Assembly: GCF_021916785.1 (NCBI RefSeq) | Contig: NZ_JAKCFC010000002.1 | Span: forward strand, 893,048-957,047 | Origin: Mycolicibacterium lacusdiani | GTDB taxonomy: Bacteria > Actinomycetota > Actinomycetes > Mycobacteriales > Mycobacteriaceae | Reading direction: 5' to 3' | DNA: 64,000 bases | Shown here: positions 1 through 8,840 of the stretch, piece by piece | How the letters are laid out: each line of letters opens with the position of its first letter | Numbering within the stretch: position 1 is the stretch's first letter | Program-made: the position numbers and the translations under genes | The notes under the pieces: model-generated | What the model was told of the DNA's origin: nothing | Databases searched by the model: none | The model's input: only the letters and a program-made list of their open reading frames with translations

Positions 1-147
1 GTCGATGTTCACCGTGTAGCCCTGGGACTGCAGCCGCGCGATGACCTCGCTGGCCGACTCCTCCTCGGCCGAGGCGAGGCCCGCCGGGATCACGGCGGCA
101 GCGGCGATGCCCATGGCCGCCGCTACGAGCGTTCTCTTCGTCCTCAT
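1..147 (-). CDS. Small secreted protein, C-terminus cut by window edge
   Basis: The first 49 codons are visible; the gene runs off the left edge. The ATG lies at 145-147 on the minus strand. The N-terminus has basic residues (MRTKR), an alanine-rich hydrophobic core and a likely signal peptidase I site after GLASA, so the protein is probably exported. The mature start (EEESASEVIARLQSQGYTVN) closely matches the mature start of the next gene (EETAQQTISRLQDSGYTVN), so the two are tandem paralogues. The function is not known. Small exported proteins of this type are common in mycobacteria. The real length cannot be judged here. Confidence 0.8.
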   Translation of the reverse strand, partial: MRTKRTLVAAAMGIAAAAVIPAGLASAEEESASEVIARLQSQGYTVNID

Positions 148-227
148 GACCGTGCCTTCCGTCGGGTGCTCCACATCATCCACCTGTTTCATCGCGTTGG
201 GAACGCTGGTCATTCCCGCAGGCAGTG

Positions 228-545
228 CTAGGAGCAGTTGAGCGAGACCGAGATGGACTTGCTCTTGATGACCGGGACCAGTTCCCAGTCGATGCTGCCG
301 TCTTCGTTGCGGCCGTCGTGCACGCGGATGTACTCGGTGACGGTCTGCGGATTGCGGACGCCGGTGACGACGCAGTCGTCGATGCGGCCGCTTCCGACCC
401 GGTCGACGTTGACGGTGTAGCCAGAGTCCTGCAGCCGGGAGATGGTCTGCTGAGCAGTCTCCTCCGCGTTCGCGACGGCGGCTGGACCGAGTAGCACCGC
501 GGCGACTGCCGAGGCGAGTGTTGCGAGGATTGTCGATGGACGCAC
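228..545 (-). CDS. Small secreted protein, tandem paralogue
   Basis: A 105-residue protein with a signal peptide (hydrophobic stretch about 5-25, probable cleavage after AVANA) and a mature domain of about 77 residues. Two cysteines, C58 (DDCVV) and C104 (SLNCS, at the extreme C-terminus), could form a disulfide outside the cell. It starts 80 bases downstream of its paralogue's start on the same strand, so the pair is a tandem duplication and may be co-transcribed. I recognise no catalytic motif and assign no function. Confidence 0.85.
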   Translation of the reverse strand: MRPSTILATLASAVAAVLLGPAAVANAEETAQQTISRLQDSGYTVNVDRVGSGRIDDCVVTGVRNPQTVTEYIRVHDGRNEDGSIDWELVPVIKSKSISVSLNCS

Positions 546-707
546 GCTGCGCCCCCTTCTGCACTCAAGCGTTGATTGATTCCACCATGTTCATCGCCTC
601 GAGCTGCGATTTCGTTCCAGTGACGGCTGTCTTGAACATCACCATCACCACGGGAACCAGCGCTAACATCGGGGCCCACGGCGTGCGAACCGACAGGGGC
701 GATAGAG

Positions 708-2339
708 ATGCGCAGCACGATGCAGGACTTCCCACTCACCGTCACCACGATCCTGCGCTACGCCGTCGAGGTGAACGGTCAATCCACGGTCACGACCGCG
801 CTCGGCGAGGGGCGTTACCGCACCATCACCTACCGCGAACTCGGCGATCAGGTGGGCAAGCTCGCCAACGCGCTCCGCGGCCTCGGCGTCACCGGCGATC
901 AGCGCGTGGCGACGTTCATGTGGAACAACGCCGAACATCTCGCGGTGTACCTCGCCGCGCCCGCCATGGGAGCGGTGCTGCACACGCTGAACATCCGGCT
1001 GTCGGCCGACCAGATCGCGTTCATCGCCAACGAAGCGCAGGACTCGGTGATCGTCGCCGACCTGTCACTGACCGCCCAGCTCGCGCCCGTACTGCCGATG
1101 CTGCAGACCGTGCACACCGTGATCGCAGTCGGTGAGGGCGACATCGCGCCGTGGACCGCCTCCGGCCTCACCGTGCTGCGGTATGACGACGTCGTCGCCG
1201 GGCAGTCGCCGGAGTTCGACTGGCCCGAACTCGTCGAGACCGACGCCGCCGCGATGTGCTACACCAGCGGTACCACCGGGAACCCGAAAGGCGTTGTCTA
1301 CAGCCACCGTTCGAGCTATCTGCACTCGACGATGGTGTGCAGCGCCAACGGGATGGGGCTCGGCTACGACGATCGTGCGCTGCCCATCGTGCCGATGTTC
1401 CACGCCAACGCGTGGGGGCTGCCGTACGCCGCGCTGATGGCTGGAGCGGATCTGGTGCTGCCGGACCGCTTCATGGATGCCGCCTCGCTGATCGACCTGA
1501 TCGAGTCGCAGCGGCCCACAGTGTCCTGTGCGGTGCCGACGATCTGGAACGACGTCATCCACTGTCTGGCCAAGAACCCGGGCCGCGACATCTCGTCGCT
1601 TCGTCTGGTCACCTGCGGCGGCTCGGCGGTCCCGCTGTCGATGATGCAGACGTTCGAACGCGACCACGGCGTGAAGATCATCCAGGGCTGGGGGATGACC
1701 GAGACGTCACCGCTGGCCACCCTCGCCAGGCCGCCGGCGTCGACCTCGGGAGACGAGCATTGGGCGCTGCGCAGCACCCAGGGCAAGATCGTGTGCGGCG
1801 TCGAGGCGCGCATCGTCGACGAGGACGGCGACCGACTCCCCAGCGACGGCAAGGCCGTCGGCGAGATCGAGGTGCGCGGCCCGTGGATCACCGCGAGTTA
1901 TTACCGCGGGCACGACGAGGCGAAGTTCGACCACGGCTGGCTGCGTACCGGCGACGTCGGCCGCATCGACCCCGCCGGCTACGTCACACTGACCGACCGC
2001 GCCAAGGACGTGATCAAGTCCGGCGGCGAATGGATCTCGTCGGTGGAACTGGAGAACCACCTCATCGCCCACCCGGCAGTACTCGAGGCGGCCGTCGTGG
2101 CCGTGCCCGACGAACGGTGGCAGGAACGCCCGCTGGCAGCGGTCGTGCTGGAGGAGGGCGCTACCGCCACGCCCGAGGAGCTACGCGAGTACCTCGCCGA
2201 CAAAGTGGTGCGGTGGTGGCTACCCGAGCGGTGGACCTACGTCGAGGGCGTGCCGCGAACCAGCGTCGGCAAATACGACAAGAAGATCATTCGGGCGCGA
2301 TACGCCGACGGTGCCTACGAGGTGGTCATACTCGGCTGA
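708..2339 (+). CDS. fadD14: Medium/long-chain fatty acid-CoA ligase (FadD14-like)
   Basis: A 543-residue ANL-superfamily adenylating enzyme that should activate a fatty acid with ATP and CoA for beta-oxidation. The phosphate-binding motif YTSGTTGNPKG is at about 185-195, the adenine motif GWGMTETSP at about 327-335, the TGD hinge motif near 407, and the catalytic lysine in SVGKYDKK near the C-terminus. No FAAL-type insertion is obvious, so a CoA ligase fits best. ATG 708 has an AGGGG ribosome site upstream; ATG 720 is an alternative start. From memory it corresponds to M. tuberculosis Rv1058, and the nearby reductase-like gene to Rv1059. Confidence 0.9.
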   Translation: MRSTMQDFPLTVTTILRYAVEVNGQSTVTTALGEGRYRTITYRELGDQVGKLANALRGLGVTGDQRVATFMWNNAEHLAVYLAAPAMGAVLHTLNIRLSADQIAFIANEAQDSVIVADLSLTAQLAPVLPMLQTVHTVIAVGEGDIAPWTASGLTVLRYDDVVAGQSPEFDWPELVETDAAAMCYTSGTTGNPKGVVYSHRSSYLHSTMVCSANGMGLGYDDRALPIVPMFHANAWGLPYAALMAGADLVLPDRFMDAASLIDLIESQRPTVSCAVPTIWNDVIHCLAKNPGRDISSLRLVTCGGSAVPLSMMQTFERDHGVKIIQGWGMTETSPLATLARPPASTSGDEHWALRSTQGKIVCGVEARIVDEDGDRLPSDGKAVGEIEVRGPWITASYYRGHDEAKFDHGWLRTGDVGRIDPAGYVTLTDRAKDVIKSGGEWISSVELENHLIAHPAVLEAAVVAVPDERWQERPLAAVVLEEGATATPEELREYLADKVVRWWLPERWTYVEGVPRTSVGKYDKKIIRARYADGAYEVVILG

Positions 2340-2351
2340 GGCCAAGCGTCG

Positions 2352-2471
2352 TCACTCGTCGTCGTCGCCGCCCTCGGCCTGATTGGGCTGGTCGGCGCCC
2401 GAGCGCATCATGTCGGGATCGGCGTCCGGATCGCCGTCGTTGCCGTTGCCCACGGAGTCTGGTCTGGTCAT
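2352..2471 (-). CDS. Small acidic hypothetical protein (39 aa)
   Basis: A short minus-strand reading frame starting MTRPDSVGNGNDG and ending in four acidic residues. Third codon positions are almost all G or C, as in neighbouring genes. It fits between the fadD14 stop and the divergent DUF5709 start, which supports its being real. There is no membrane segment or recognisable domain. It could be spurious, since acidic low-complexity frames arise by chance in GC-rich DNA. Confidence 0.45.
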   Translation of the reverse strand: MTRPDSVGNGNDGDPDADPDMMRSGADQPNQAEGGDDDE

Positions 2472-2541
2472 GGACACAGACGTACCCACCGGGAGCGACG
2501 GCAATCCGTTTAGTCGCGTGTCAGATGGATACGTGTGCTTG

Positions 2542-2958
2542 ATGAGCACCGACGACCTCGACGACACCTCCGCCAACGACCTGGGCGGCGCCGACGACAT
2601 GCTGAGCCCCATGGAGGGCACCGACTCCGACGAAGTCCACAACGCCGACGGCGACGAGGTGGTCGATCCGCCCGACGGCTGGAGCGGTGTGGACAAGTTC
2701 GGGATGTCGGCCGAAGAAGAACGCGAAGGGGAGTCGCTCGACCAACGCCTCGCCGAGGAGGTGCCCGACGTGACGCCCGACGACATCGACCTCAGTGCAG
2801 CCGACGGCGAAGCCGGCGTCGACGAGGTCATGGAGGGTTCCGACGTAGCGCCCAGTGACCCTGGCGTCCACCACGGACAGGTGGCCGGTGCCCCCGAGGA
2901 CGGGGATTCGCTGTACACGGTCGTCGAAGACGTGACGAGAAAGGCCGATCAACCATGA
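2542..2958 (+). CDS. DUF5709-type acidic protein
   Basis: A 138-residue, very acidic protein rich in Asp, Glu and Gly, with PDGWSGVDKFG and EERERGESLDQRL-like segments typical of the actinobacterial DUF5709 family (function unknown). I chose ATG 2542 (MSTDDL) rather than the upstream in-frame start at 2383, because the upstream part lies over the divergent small gene and does not look like family sequence. The stop overlaps the start of the next gene (ATGA), so the two are translationally coupled. No signal peptide or membrane helix is seen, so it is probably cytosolic. Confidence 0.75.
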   Translation: MSTDDLDDTSANDLGGADDMLSPMEGTDSDEVHNADGDEVVDPPDGWSGVDKFGMSAEEEREGESLDQRLAEEVPDVTPDDIDLSAADGEAGVDEVMEGSDVAPSDPGVHHGQVAGAPEDGDSLYTVVEDVTRKADQP

Positions 2959-3206
2959 GCAAGCACGAAGAACTGCCCCTGCCCGACTACGACGAGATGT
3001 CGCTTGGCGACCTGCGCAGCCGCATCCGCGCACTGGACGCGGCGGGACTGGACGCGGTGCTGACCTACGAAGCCGGCCACGCCGCCCGCGTGCCCGTGCT
3101 CGAAGTGCTGGAGGCGCGAGCGCGCGAACTCGCCGACGGCGCCGAGCCCTCGGGTGGCAACCCCAGCAACGCCCCGTCCGTCGAGCATGGGATCTCCGAC
3201 CACTAG
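2955..3206 (+). CDS. Small protein with lipid-droplet-protein-like helical domain
   Basis: An 83-residue protein overlapping the DUF5709 gene by ATGA. Residues about 8-60 (LPDYDEMSLGDLRSRIRALD, then LDAVLTYEAGHAARVPVLEV) align by eye with the C-terminus of the lipid-droplet-associated protein at 56918-57487 ([20 protein letters not shown], then [20 protein letters not shown]). This suggests a shared two-helix domain. The remainder is a short Ser/Asn/Gly-rich tail. The domain's function is unknown to me. It may be a protein-interaction module. Confidence 0.8.
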   Translation: MSKHEELPLPDYDEMSLGDLRSRIRALDAAGLDAVLTYEAGHAARVPVLEVLEARARELADGAEPSGGNPSNAPSVEHGISDH

Positions 3207-3224
3207 CAGTTCGTCTCCCACCCT

Positions 3225-3285
3225 GCCGAGTGTCGGGTCGTGCCACGCTCTTCGCCGCAAACCGTGACGGTAACCGACATTCGGC
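3225..3285. terminator. Imperfect inverted repeat between convergent genes
   Basis: Left arm 3225-3246 and right arm 3262-3285 pair over roughly 22-24 bases with several mismatches (cores CCGAGTGTCGG and CCGACATTCGG). The repeat fills the gap between the plus-strand gene ending at 3206 and the minus-strand thiolase ending at 3297, so it probably acts as a bidirectional terminator. There is no U-tract. Confidence 0.5.
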
Positions 3286-3296
3286 GAGACGACCGC

Positions 3297-4496
3297 CTAG
3301 CGGTCGGCGCGCTGGTAGGCCGTCACGACGGCAGCGCCGCCAAGGCCGATGTTGTGCTGCAACGCGGCCGTGACGCCGTCGACCTGACGCTTGTCGGCGG
3401 TACCGCGAAGCTGCCATGTCAACTCCGCGCACTGGGCGAGGCCGGTCGCGCCCAGCGGGTGGCCCTTGGAGATCAACCCACCCGACGGGTTGACCACCCA
3501 GCGACCGCCGTAGGTCGTCTGGTCGTCGTCGATGAGCTTCGGCGCCTCGCCCTCGGCGCACAGTCCGAGCGCCTCGTAGAGCAGGAGTTCGTTGGCCGAG
3601 AAGCAGTCGTGCAGCTCGATCACCTGGAAGTCCTCGGGACCGAGACCGGACTGGTCGTACACCTGGCGTGCGGCCTGAACGTTCATGTCGTAGCCGATGA
3701 CGTTGGCCGCGCTGCCGTCGAAGGTGCTCGCGAAGTCCGTCGTCATCGCCTGGCCGACGATCTCGACGGCACGGTCGGCGAGCCCGTGCTTGGCGACGTA
3801 CTCCTCGCTGACCACAATCGCTGCACCGGACCCGTCCGACGTCGGCGAGCACTGGAGCTTGGTCAGCGGGTCGGAGATCATCCGTGCGCCCAGGATGTCG
3901 TCGAGGCTGTACTCGTCCTGGAACTGCGCATAGGGATTGTTCACCGAGTGCTTGTGGTTCTTGTAGCCGATCTTCGCGAAGTGCTCGGCGGTGGTGCCGT
4001 ACTTCTTCATGTGCTCGCGCCCGGCCGCACCGAACATCCACGGCGCCACGGGAAATGCGAACTCATCGATCTCGGCGAGCGCCTTCACGTGGCGGCCCAG
4101 CGGTGACTCGCGGTCGTCGGCGCCGCCGCCGAGCGAGCCCGGCTGCATCTTCTCGAAGCCCAGCGCCATGACGCAGTCGGCGAGGCCGCCGCGGATGGCC
4201 TGTGCGGCGAGGTAGAGCGCCGTCGACCCGGTAGAGCAGTTGTTGTTCACGTTGACGATCGGGATGCCCGTCATGCCGAGTTCGTAGAGCGCCCGCTGCC
4301 CCGACGTCGAGTCGCCCGAGCAGTAGCCGACGTAGCCCTGCTCGACCTCGTCATACGAGATGCCGGCGTCCTCGAGCGCCTTGGTGCCCGACTCCCTGGC
4401 CATGTCCGGGTAGTCCCACCCCTCGCGGCGGCCGGGTTTTTCGAACTTGGTCATCCCGACCCCGACGACGAAGACTCGGTTAGTGGTTCTCGGCAT
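3297..4496 (-). CDS. Lipid-transfer protein / SCP2-type thiolase (Ltp1-like)
   Basis: A 399-residue thiolase-fold protein of the SCPx/lipid-transfer type. The nucleophile is C87 in [13 protein letters not shown]296 lies in the HDCFSANE motif and H346 in GHPLGATG, both characteristic of SCP2 thiolases. Such enzymes cleave 3-ketoacyl-CoAs with branched or steroid side chains; some family members act as aldolases or carriers instead. It is divergent from the gene at 4623, and a KstR-type operator lies between them, so a role in sterol side-chain catabolism is plausible. From memory it resembles M. tuberculosis ltp1 (Rv2790c), which is located elsewhere in that genome. Confidence 0.88.
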   Translation of the reverse strand: MPRTTNRVFVVGVGMTKFEKPGRREGWDYPDMARESGTKALEDAGISYDEVEQGYVGYCSGDSTSGQRALYELGMTGIPIVNVNNNCSTGSTALYLAAQAIRGGLADCVMALGFEKMQPGSLGGGADDRESPLGRHVKALAEIDEFAFPVAPWMFGAAGREHMKKYGTTAEHFAKIGYKNHKHSVNNPYAQFQDEYSLDDILGARMISDPLTKLQCSPTSDGSGAAIVVSEEYVAKHGLADRAVEIVGQAMTTDFASTFDGSAANVIGYDMNVQAARQVYDQSGLGPEDFQVIELHDCFSANELLLYEALGLCAEGEAPKLIDDDQTTYGGRWVVNPSGGLISKGHPLGATGLAQCAELTWQLRGTADKRQVDGVTAALQHNIGLGGAAVVTAYQRADR

Positions 4497-4583
4497 GGCT
4501 GATCCCTTCGCGACATTGCGTTCGACTGCAACTTACCGCCGCGAAACGGGCAGTCCAGCGCGGTCCGGTGGTGTAGTTCTGAT

Positions 4584-4597
4584 TAGAACACGTTCTA
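4584..4597. promoter_or_regulatory. KstR-type operator
   Basis: TAGAACACGTTCTA is a perfect 6+2+6 palindrome matching the published KstR consensus TnnAACnnGTTnnA at every fixed base. KstR is the TetR-family repressor of cholesterol catabolism in mycobacteria. The site sits 25 bases before ATG 4623 and 87 bases before the divergent thiolase start, so it could control both. Confidence 0.8.
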
Positions 4598-4622
4598 GTT
4601 CTGTCGCCGAGGGGAGTCACGG

Positions 4623-5678
4623 ATGGCGTTGCGGGTGGTGCAGTGGGCGACCGGTGGTGTGGGAGTTGCGGCCATCAAGGGCGTGCTCGATCACCCCGAC
4701 CTCGAACTCATCGGATGCTGGGTGCACTCGGAGGCCAAGAGCGGCAAGGACGTCGGCGAGCTGGTTGGCGTCGAACCGCTCGGCGTCACCGCGACGAACA
4801 GCGTCGACGAGATCCTCGCCCTCGACGCCGACGCGGTCATCTACTCCCCGCTGATGCCGAACCCCGACGAGGTGGCCGCCCTGCTGCGCTCGGGAAAGAA
4901 CGTCGTCACCCCGGTCGGGTGGTTCTACCCCGGGGAGAAGGAGGGTGCTCCGCTGCGGGCAGCGGCGGTCGAGGGCAACGTCACGCTGCACGGCACCGGC
5001 ATCGCCCCCGGCGGCATCAGCGACAAGTTCCCGCTGATGATGTCGATCATGTCCACCGGCGTGACATTCGTTCGCGCCGAGGAGTTCTCGGACCTGCGGA
5101 CCTACGACGCGCCCGACGTGCTGCGGTACGTGATGGGCTTCGGTGACACCCCGGAGAAGGCGCTCACCGGGCCGATGCAGAAACTGCTCGACGGCGGCTT
5201 CATCCAGTCGGTCAGGATGATCGTCGACGAGATGGGCTTCGCGGCGGACCCCAAGATCCGTGCGAGGCAGGAGATCGCGGTCGCGACGGCGCCGATCGAC
5301 TCGCCGATGGGCGCGATCCAGCCGGGGCAGGTCGCGGCCCGCAAGTTCCACTGGGAGGCCGTCGTCGGCGACGACGTGGTCGTGCGCGTGACGGTCAACT
5401 GGTTCATGGGCCAGGAGAACCTCGATCCGGCGTGGACGTTCGGCCCCGCGGGCGAACGCTACGAGATGGAGGCGAAGGGCAACCCCGACTTCACGGTCGT
5501 CGTCAAGGGCTTCCAGCCCGAGAGCGTCGCGGCGGGCCTGGAGTCGAACAACGGCATCGTCGCGACCGCCGCGCACTGCGTGAACTCGGTGCCCGCCGTG
5601 TGCGCCGCGGCCCCGGGCATCGCGACCTACCTCGACCTCCCGCTCATCAGCGGCAAGGCCGCGCCCCGGTTGCGCTAA
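4623..5678 (+). CDS. Dihydrodipicolinate reductase-fold NAD(P)-dependent oxidoreductase
   Basis: A 351-residue protein starting ALRVVQWATGGVG, a Rossmann GxGxxG-like nucleotide-binding turn. The remainder resembles the DapB / 2,4-diaminopentanoate dehydrogenase-like fold (GKNVVTPVGWFYPG, then LHGTGIAPGGISDKFPL). The substrate is unknown. From memory it corresponds to M. tuberculosis Rv1059. ATG 4623 has a GGGGAG ribosome site about 8 bases upstream. A KstR-type operator just upstream suggests induction by sterols, so a steroid- or lipid-derived substrate is a reasonable inference. Confidence 0.85.
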   Translation: MALRVVQWATGGVGVAAIKGVLDHPDLELIGCWVHSEAKSGKDVGELVGVEPLGVTATNSVDEILALDADAVIYSPLMPNPDEVAALLRSGKNVVTPVGWFYPGEKEGAPLRAAAVEGNVTLHGTGIAPGGISDKFPLMMSIMSTGVTFVRAEEFSDLRTYDAPDVLRYVMGFGDTPEKALTGPMQKLLDGGFIQSVRMIVDEMGFAADPKIRARQEIAVATAPIDSPMGAIQPGQVAARKFHWEAVVGDDVVVRVTVNWFMGQENLDPAWTFGPAGERYEMEAKGNPDFTVVVKGFQPESVAAGLESNNGIVATAAHCVNSVPAVCAAAPGIATYLDLPLISGKAAPRLR

Positions 5679-5684
5679 CCCCTC

Positions 5685-5748
5685 CGCCGAACTGGAGAGT
5701 CACGTCGCGATTCGCCCGCCGGCAACGACGTGACTCTCCAGTTCGGCG
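5685..5748. terminator. Perfect 23-bp inverted repeat between convergent genes
   Basis: Arms 5685-5707 and 5726-5748 are exact reverse complements, separated by an 18-base loop. The repeat lies between the stop at 5678 (plus) and the stop at 5766 (minus), so it probably serves as a bidirectional, U-less terminator. A perfect stem of this length is stronger than a terminator needs to be. Confidence 0.75.
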
Positions 5749-5765
5749 CGGAAGTGGGGGACGGG

Positions 5766-6809
5766 TCAGGGCTGCACGAGGATGCGGATCGGGTCGCCCT
5801 CGGCCTTGTCGAGCATCTCGATGCCGCGGGCCACGTCCTCGAGCGGCACCACGTCGCTGATCGAGCGCGACAGGTCGAGACGTCCGCGCGAGACCAACGT
5901 GGCCAGCGTGCCGATGTCGGCGTTCTGATAACCGAGGTGGCCCAGCACCTTTCGCTGGAATAGGTTGAAGATCGACGTCGGCCCGATGTCCGGGCTGTCC
6001 GCACTCATCCCGATGCCGACCATGCGGCCACCGACGGTGAGGCTGTTGAGCGACTGTTCGAAGGTGGACTTGATTCCCACCGCGTCGAAGGCGACGTCGA
6101 GGTTGCGCCCACCGGTCGCCTCGGCGATCTTGGCGGCCAGGTGCTCGTCGCGCGCATCGAAGGCGTAGTCGGCGCCGACGGCGAGCGCGCGGTCGAGGAT
6201 GGCGGGCTTGACGTCGACCGCCACGATCGGCGCCGCGCCCACCAGGCGGGCCAACTGGACGACGTGCGTGCCGAGGCCGCCGACGCCCCACACGCCGACC
6301 GATTCGCCGATGCCGACCCCAGCCGTGTGCACGACGGCGCCGAACGGCGTCGACACGGCATCGGCCAGGATGGCCGCCTGCTCCATCGGCACGTTGTCGG
6401 GGATCCTCGTCAGACCGAACGCCTGCGCGACGGTGTACTCGGCCCACCCGCCGTCGTAGGCGAACGCCATGAGCCGGATCGCCAGGCAGTTGGCCATGTC
6501 GCCGCGCATGCAGTTCGGACAGGTCATGCACGGCTTGCCGGCAGCGACGACGACGCGGTCACCCTCCGCCCATCCGGTCACGCCCGGCCCGAGCGCGGCG
6601 ACGGTGCCCGACGCCTCGTGCCCCTGCGTGACGACGGGGAGCTGCGACGGGAACGTACCGTTGATCAGGCTGAGGTCGGAGTGGCAGATCCCGCAGAAGG
6701 CGATCTTGACCAGGACCTCGCCGGGCCCCGGCTCGGGAATGGGAACGTCCTCCACCGCAATGGTTTTCGAATCGGCGTAGAACCGTTGGGCTCGCATCGT
6801 GTCAGCCAT
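5766..6809 (-). CDS. Zinc-dependent alcohol dehydrogenase (MDR family)
   Basis: A 347-residue medium-chain dehydrogenase. Catalytic zinc ligands are in CGICHSD and GHE. The structural zinc is bound by the four cysteines of CMTCPNCMRGDMANC. The NAD(P)-binding turn is GVWGVGGLG. It should interconvert an alcohol and an aldehyde or ketone, but the substrate is unknown. I chose the start MADTMRAQRFY (6809); an in-frame start at 6860 would add a non-homologous arginine-rich extension. It is transcribed away from the patatin gene. Confidence 0.9.
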   Translation of the reverse strand: MADTMRAQRFYADSKTIAVEDVPIPEPGPGEVLVKIAFCGICHSDLSLINGTFPSQLPVVTQGHEASGTVAALGPGVTGWAEGDRVVVAAGKPCMTCPNCMRGDMANCLAIRLMAFAYDGGWAEYTVAQAFGLTRIPDNVPMEQAAILADAVSTPFGAVVHTAGVGIGESVGVWGVGGLGTHVVQLARLVGAAPIVAVDVKPAILDRALAVGADYAFDARDEHLAAKIAEATGGRNLDVAFDAVGIKSTFEQSLNSLTVGGRMVGIGMSADSPDIGPTSIFNLFQRKVLGHLGYQNADIGTLATLVSRGRLDLSRSISDVVPLEDVARGIEMLDKAEGDPIRILVQP

Positions 6810-6895
6810 GTCGCTCCGTTCGTCGCGTGCCCGGATGGGCCGGGGGCACCCGTCGCCCACCCTAGCGCCGTGGTCGTTTGGCAGACTCGGTTCCC

Positions 6896-7753
6896 GTGAC
6901 CAAACGCGGGCTCGTACTGGCGGGCGGGGGATTGGCGGGCATCGCCTGGGAGACGGGCATCCTGTGTGGGATCGCCGACGAGTCGCCTGCCGCGGCGACG
7001 GCGCTGCTGGAGTCCGACGTCCTCGTCGGCACCTCGGCGGGATCGACGGTCGCCGCGCAGCTCGGCAGCGGCACCGCCCTCGAGGAGCTGTTCGGCCGTC
7101 AGGTCGCCGAGACGTCCTTCGAGATCGACTCCGGCGTGGACGTCGCCGCCATCACCGAGCTGTTCGTCACCGCGATGCTCACGCCCGGCGCCACCACGGA
7201 GCAGCGGCTGCGGCGGATCGGCGAGATCGCCGCGTCGACCGACACCGTCGCCGAATCGGTTCGCCGCGACGTCATCGCCCACCGGCTGCCGTCGCACGAC
7301 TGGCCCCGGCGGGTACTGCGGGTCACCGCCATCGACATCGAGACCGGCGAATTGGTGGTCCTGGACGCGAATTCCGGCGTCGGCCTGGTCGATGCGGTCG
7401 CCGCGAGCTGCGCCGTACCGGGAGCGTGGCCGCCGGTCACGATCGACGGCAGGCGGTACATGGACGGCGGCGTGGGCAGCAGCGTGAACATGGCGGTGGC
7501 TCGCGACTGCGACACCGTCGTCGTGCTGCTGCCGTCGGGAGAGAACACGCCGTCGCCGTTCGGCGACGGTGCTCGAGCGGAGATCGACGCCTTCGACGGC
7601 CGCACGCTCACCGTCTTCGCCGACGACGGCGCGCTCGAGGCATTCGGGCCCAACCCCCTGGATCCGGCATGCCGGATCCCGTCCGCCCGAGCCGGGCGCG
7701 CCCAGGGCCGACGCGAGGCGGCCCGGGTGGCCGCGTTCCTCGGTGTGTCCTAG
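6896..7753 (+). CDS. Patatin-like phospholipase
   Basis: A 285-residue patatin-domain lipid acyl hydrolase. The oxyanion motif is LAGGGLAGIAWETG at residues 8-21, the nucleophile is S48 in GTSAGS, and the catalytic Asp is in DGGVGSS. GTG 6896 (MTKRGLVLAGGG) is preferred to the in-frame TTG at 6878, because patatins start a few residues before the glycine-rich motif. It is convergent with a second patatin gene only 6 bases away. From memory it corresponds to M. tuberculosis Rv1062. Confidence 0.88.
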   Translation: MTKRGLVLAGGGLAGIAWETGILCGIADESPAAATALLESDVLVGTSAGSTVAAQLGSGTALEELFGRQVAETSFEIDSGVDVAAITELFVTAMLTPGATTEQRLRRIGEIAASTDTVAESVRRDVIAHRLPSHDWPRRVLRVTAIDIETGELVVLDANSGVGLVDAVAASCAVPGAWPPVTIDGRRYMDGGVGSSVNMAVARDCDTVVVLLPSGENTPSPFGDGARAEIDAFDGRTLTVFADDGALEAFGPNPLDPACRIPSARAGRAQGRREAARVAAFLGVS

Positions 7754-7759
7754 TTTGCG

Positions 7760-8797
7760 CTAGGACTCGCCGCTCGGGCGGTCGCTCGGGCGGTCGACGA
7801 ACGTGTCCAGCGCGAGCGCCGCGAGTTCCTGGCCGATCTCGATGACCTCGTTCGCGCGGTAGAACTCGAGGCTGCGGCACGTCGTGCGGGGTACCTCGAT
7901 GAGCAGATCGGGTGGGTAGGCGGCGAGCGTGTGCCGCATCAGAGCAGCCTGGGCGATGTCGATGGCGCGGTTCATCACCTCGAAGCCGCCCAGCCGCGGG
8001 ACCGGCATCGGATCGGCCTCGCGGACGGGGCCGAGGTCGGCGGTCGGCTCCCCGGCAGCGTCCTCGGCCGCGGCTTCGGCGGCGGCGGAGGCGCTGAAGC
8101 GGCTCAACACCGTTCGGGCAGCAGGGGTTTCGAGCAGCGTGCGCGCCGTCGCGGAGTCGAGGAGCGCCGTGGTGCTGCGCCACATCCGGTTCAGCAGTTC
8201 GGCGCTCGGCCGCGGTCCCTCCGGCGGGTCGTGCCGGAACGGGTCGTCGCCGTTGAGGCTGACGGCGATCGTCACGTCGGCGTTCACCGCGGCGATGGGC
8301 GCCATCGGCAGCGGGTCGAGGATGCCGCCGTCCGCGAGCAACCGGCCGTCGAGTTCGTGCGGGGTGATGACGCCCGGGATCGCGATCGACGCGCGAATGG
8401 CCACGTCGACCGGGCCGCGTTGCAGCCATACGGATTTGCCGCTGATCAGGTCGGTGCTGACCGCCGTGAACGGGATGGGTAGGTCCTCGATCAGGAGGTC
8501 GCCGAGGATCTCGCGGACGGCGTCGAGGATCTTCTCCGCGCGCAGTACGCCCGCGGCGGTCAGTGACGGGTCGAGCAGACGCAACACGGCGCGCTGGGTC
8601 AGGGTGCCTGCCCAATCTGCGTACTCGTCGAGTTTCCCGGCGGCCTGCAGACCGCCGACCAATGCGCCCATGGACGACCCGGCGATGCCGACGATCTCGT
8701 GCCCGCGGTCGCGGAGTTCGTTGATGACGCCGATGTGGGCGTATCCCCGTGCTCCGCCGCTGCCGAGCGCCAATGCCACGCGCATGGACGACATCAT
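7760..8797 (-). CDS. Patatin-like phospholipase (RssA/YlbK-like)
   Basis: A 345-residue protein. The N-terminal patatin domain carries LALGSGGARGYAHIG (oxyanion loop), S42 in GSSMG, and the dyad Asp in LLADGGILDP. The C-terminal third is unlike patatin, with an alanine-rich stretch. Several ATGs cluster at the start (8797, 8794, 8785); the family would tolerate any. It forms a tail-to-tail pair with the other patatin gene, from which it is clearly diverged in sequence. From memory it corresponds to M. tuberculosis Rv1063c. Confidence 0.87.
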   Translation of the reverse strand: MMSSMRVALALGSGGARGYAHIGVINELRDRGHEIVGIAGSSMGALVGGLQAAGKLDEYADWAGTLTQRAVLRLLDPSLTAAGVLRAEKILDAVREILGDLLIEDLPIPFTAVSTDLISGKSVWLQRGPVDVAIRASIAIPGVITPHELDGRLLADGGILDPLPMAPIAAVNADVTIAVSLNGDDPFRHDPPEGPRPSAELLNRMWRSTTALLDSATARTLLETPAARTVLSRFSASAAAEAAAEDAAGEPTADLGPVREADPMPVPRLGGFEVMNRAIDIAQAALMRHTLAAYPPDLLIEVPRTTCRSLEFYRANEVIEIGQELAALALDTFVDRPSDRPSGES

Positions 8798-8840
8798 GCC
8801 CCGGCCGCATCCGGGCCGGTGAGCTATGTGGTGGTTGGAG

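Noticed and set aside
2521..4041. A 506-codon open frame on the minus strand spanning several genes
   Set aside because: It covers the DUF5709 gene antisense and the thiolase in a wrong frame. Residue content is that of a shadow frame.
5102..5407. Small minus-strand frame inside the reductase-fold gene
   Set aside because: It is antisense to a well-supported gene and has no independent evidence.
6878..6895. TTG 6878 as start of the first patatin gene
   Set aside because: GTG 6896 is a better start and places the glycine-rich motif at the expected distance.
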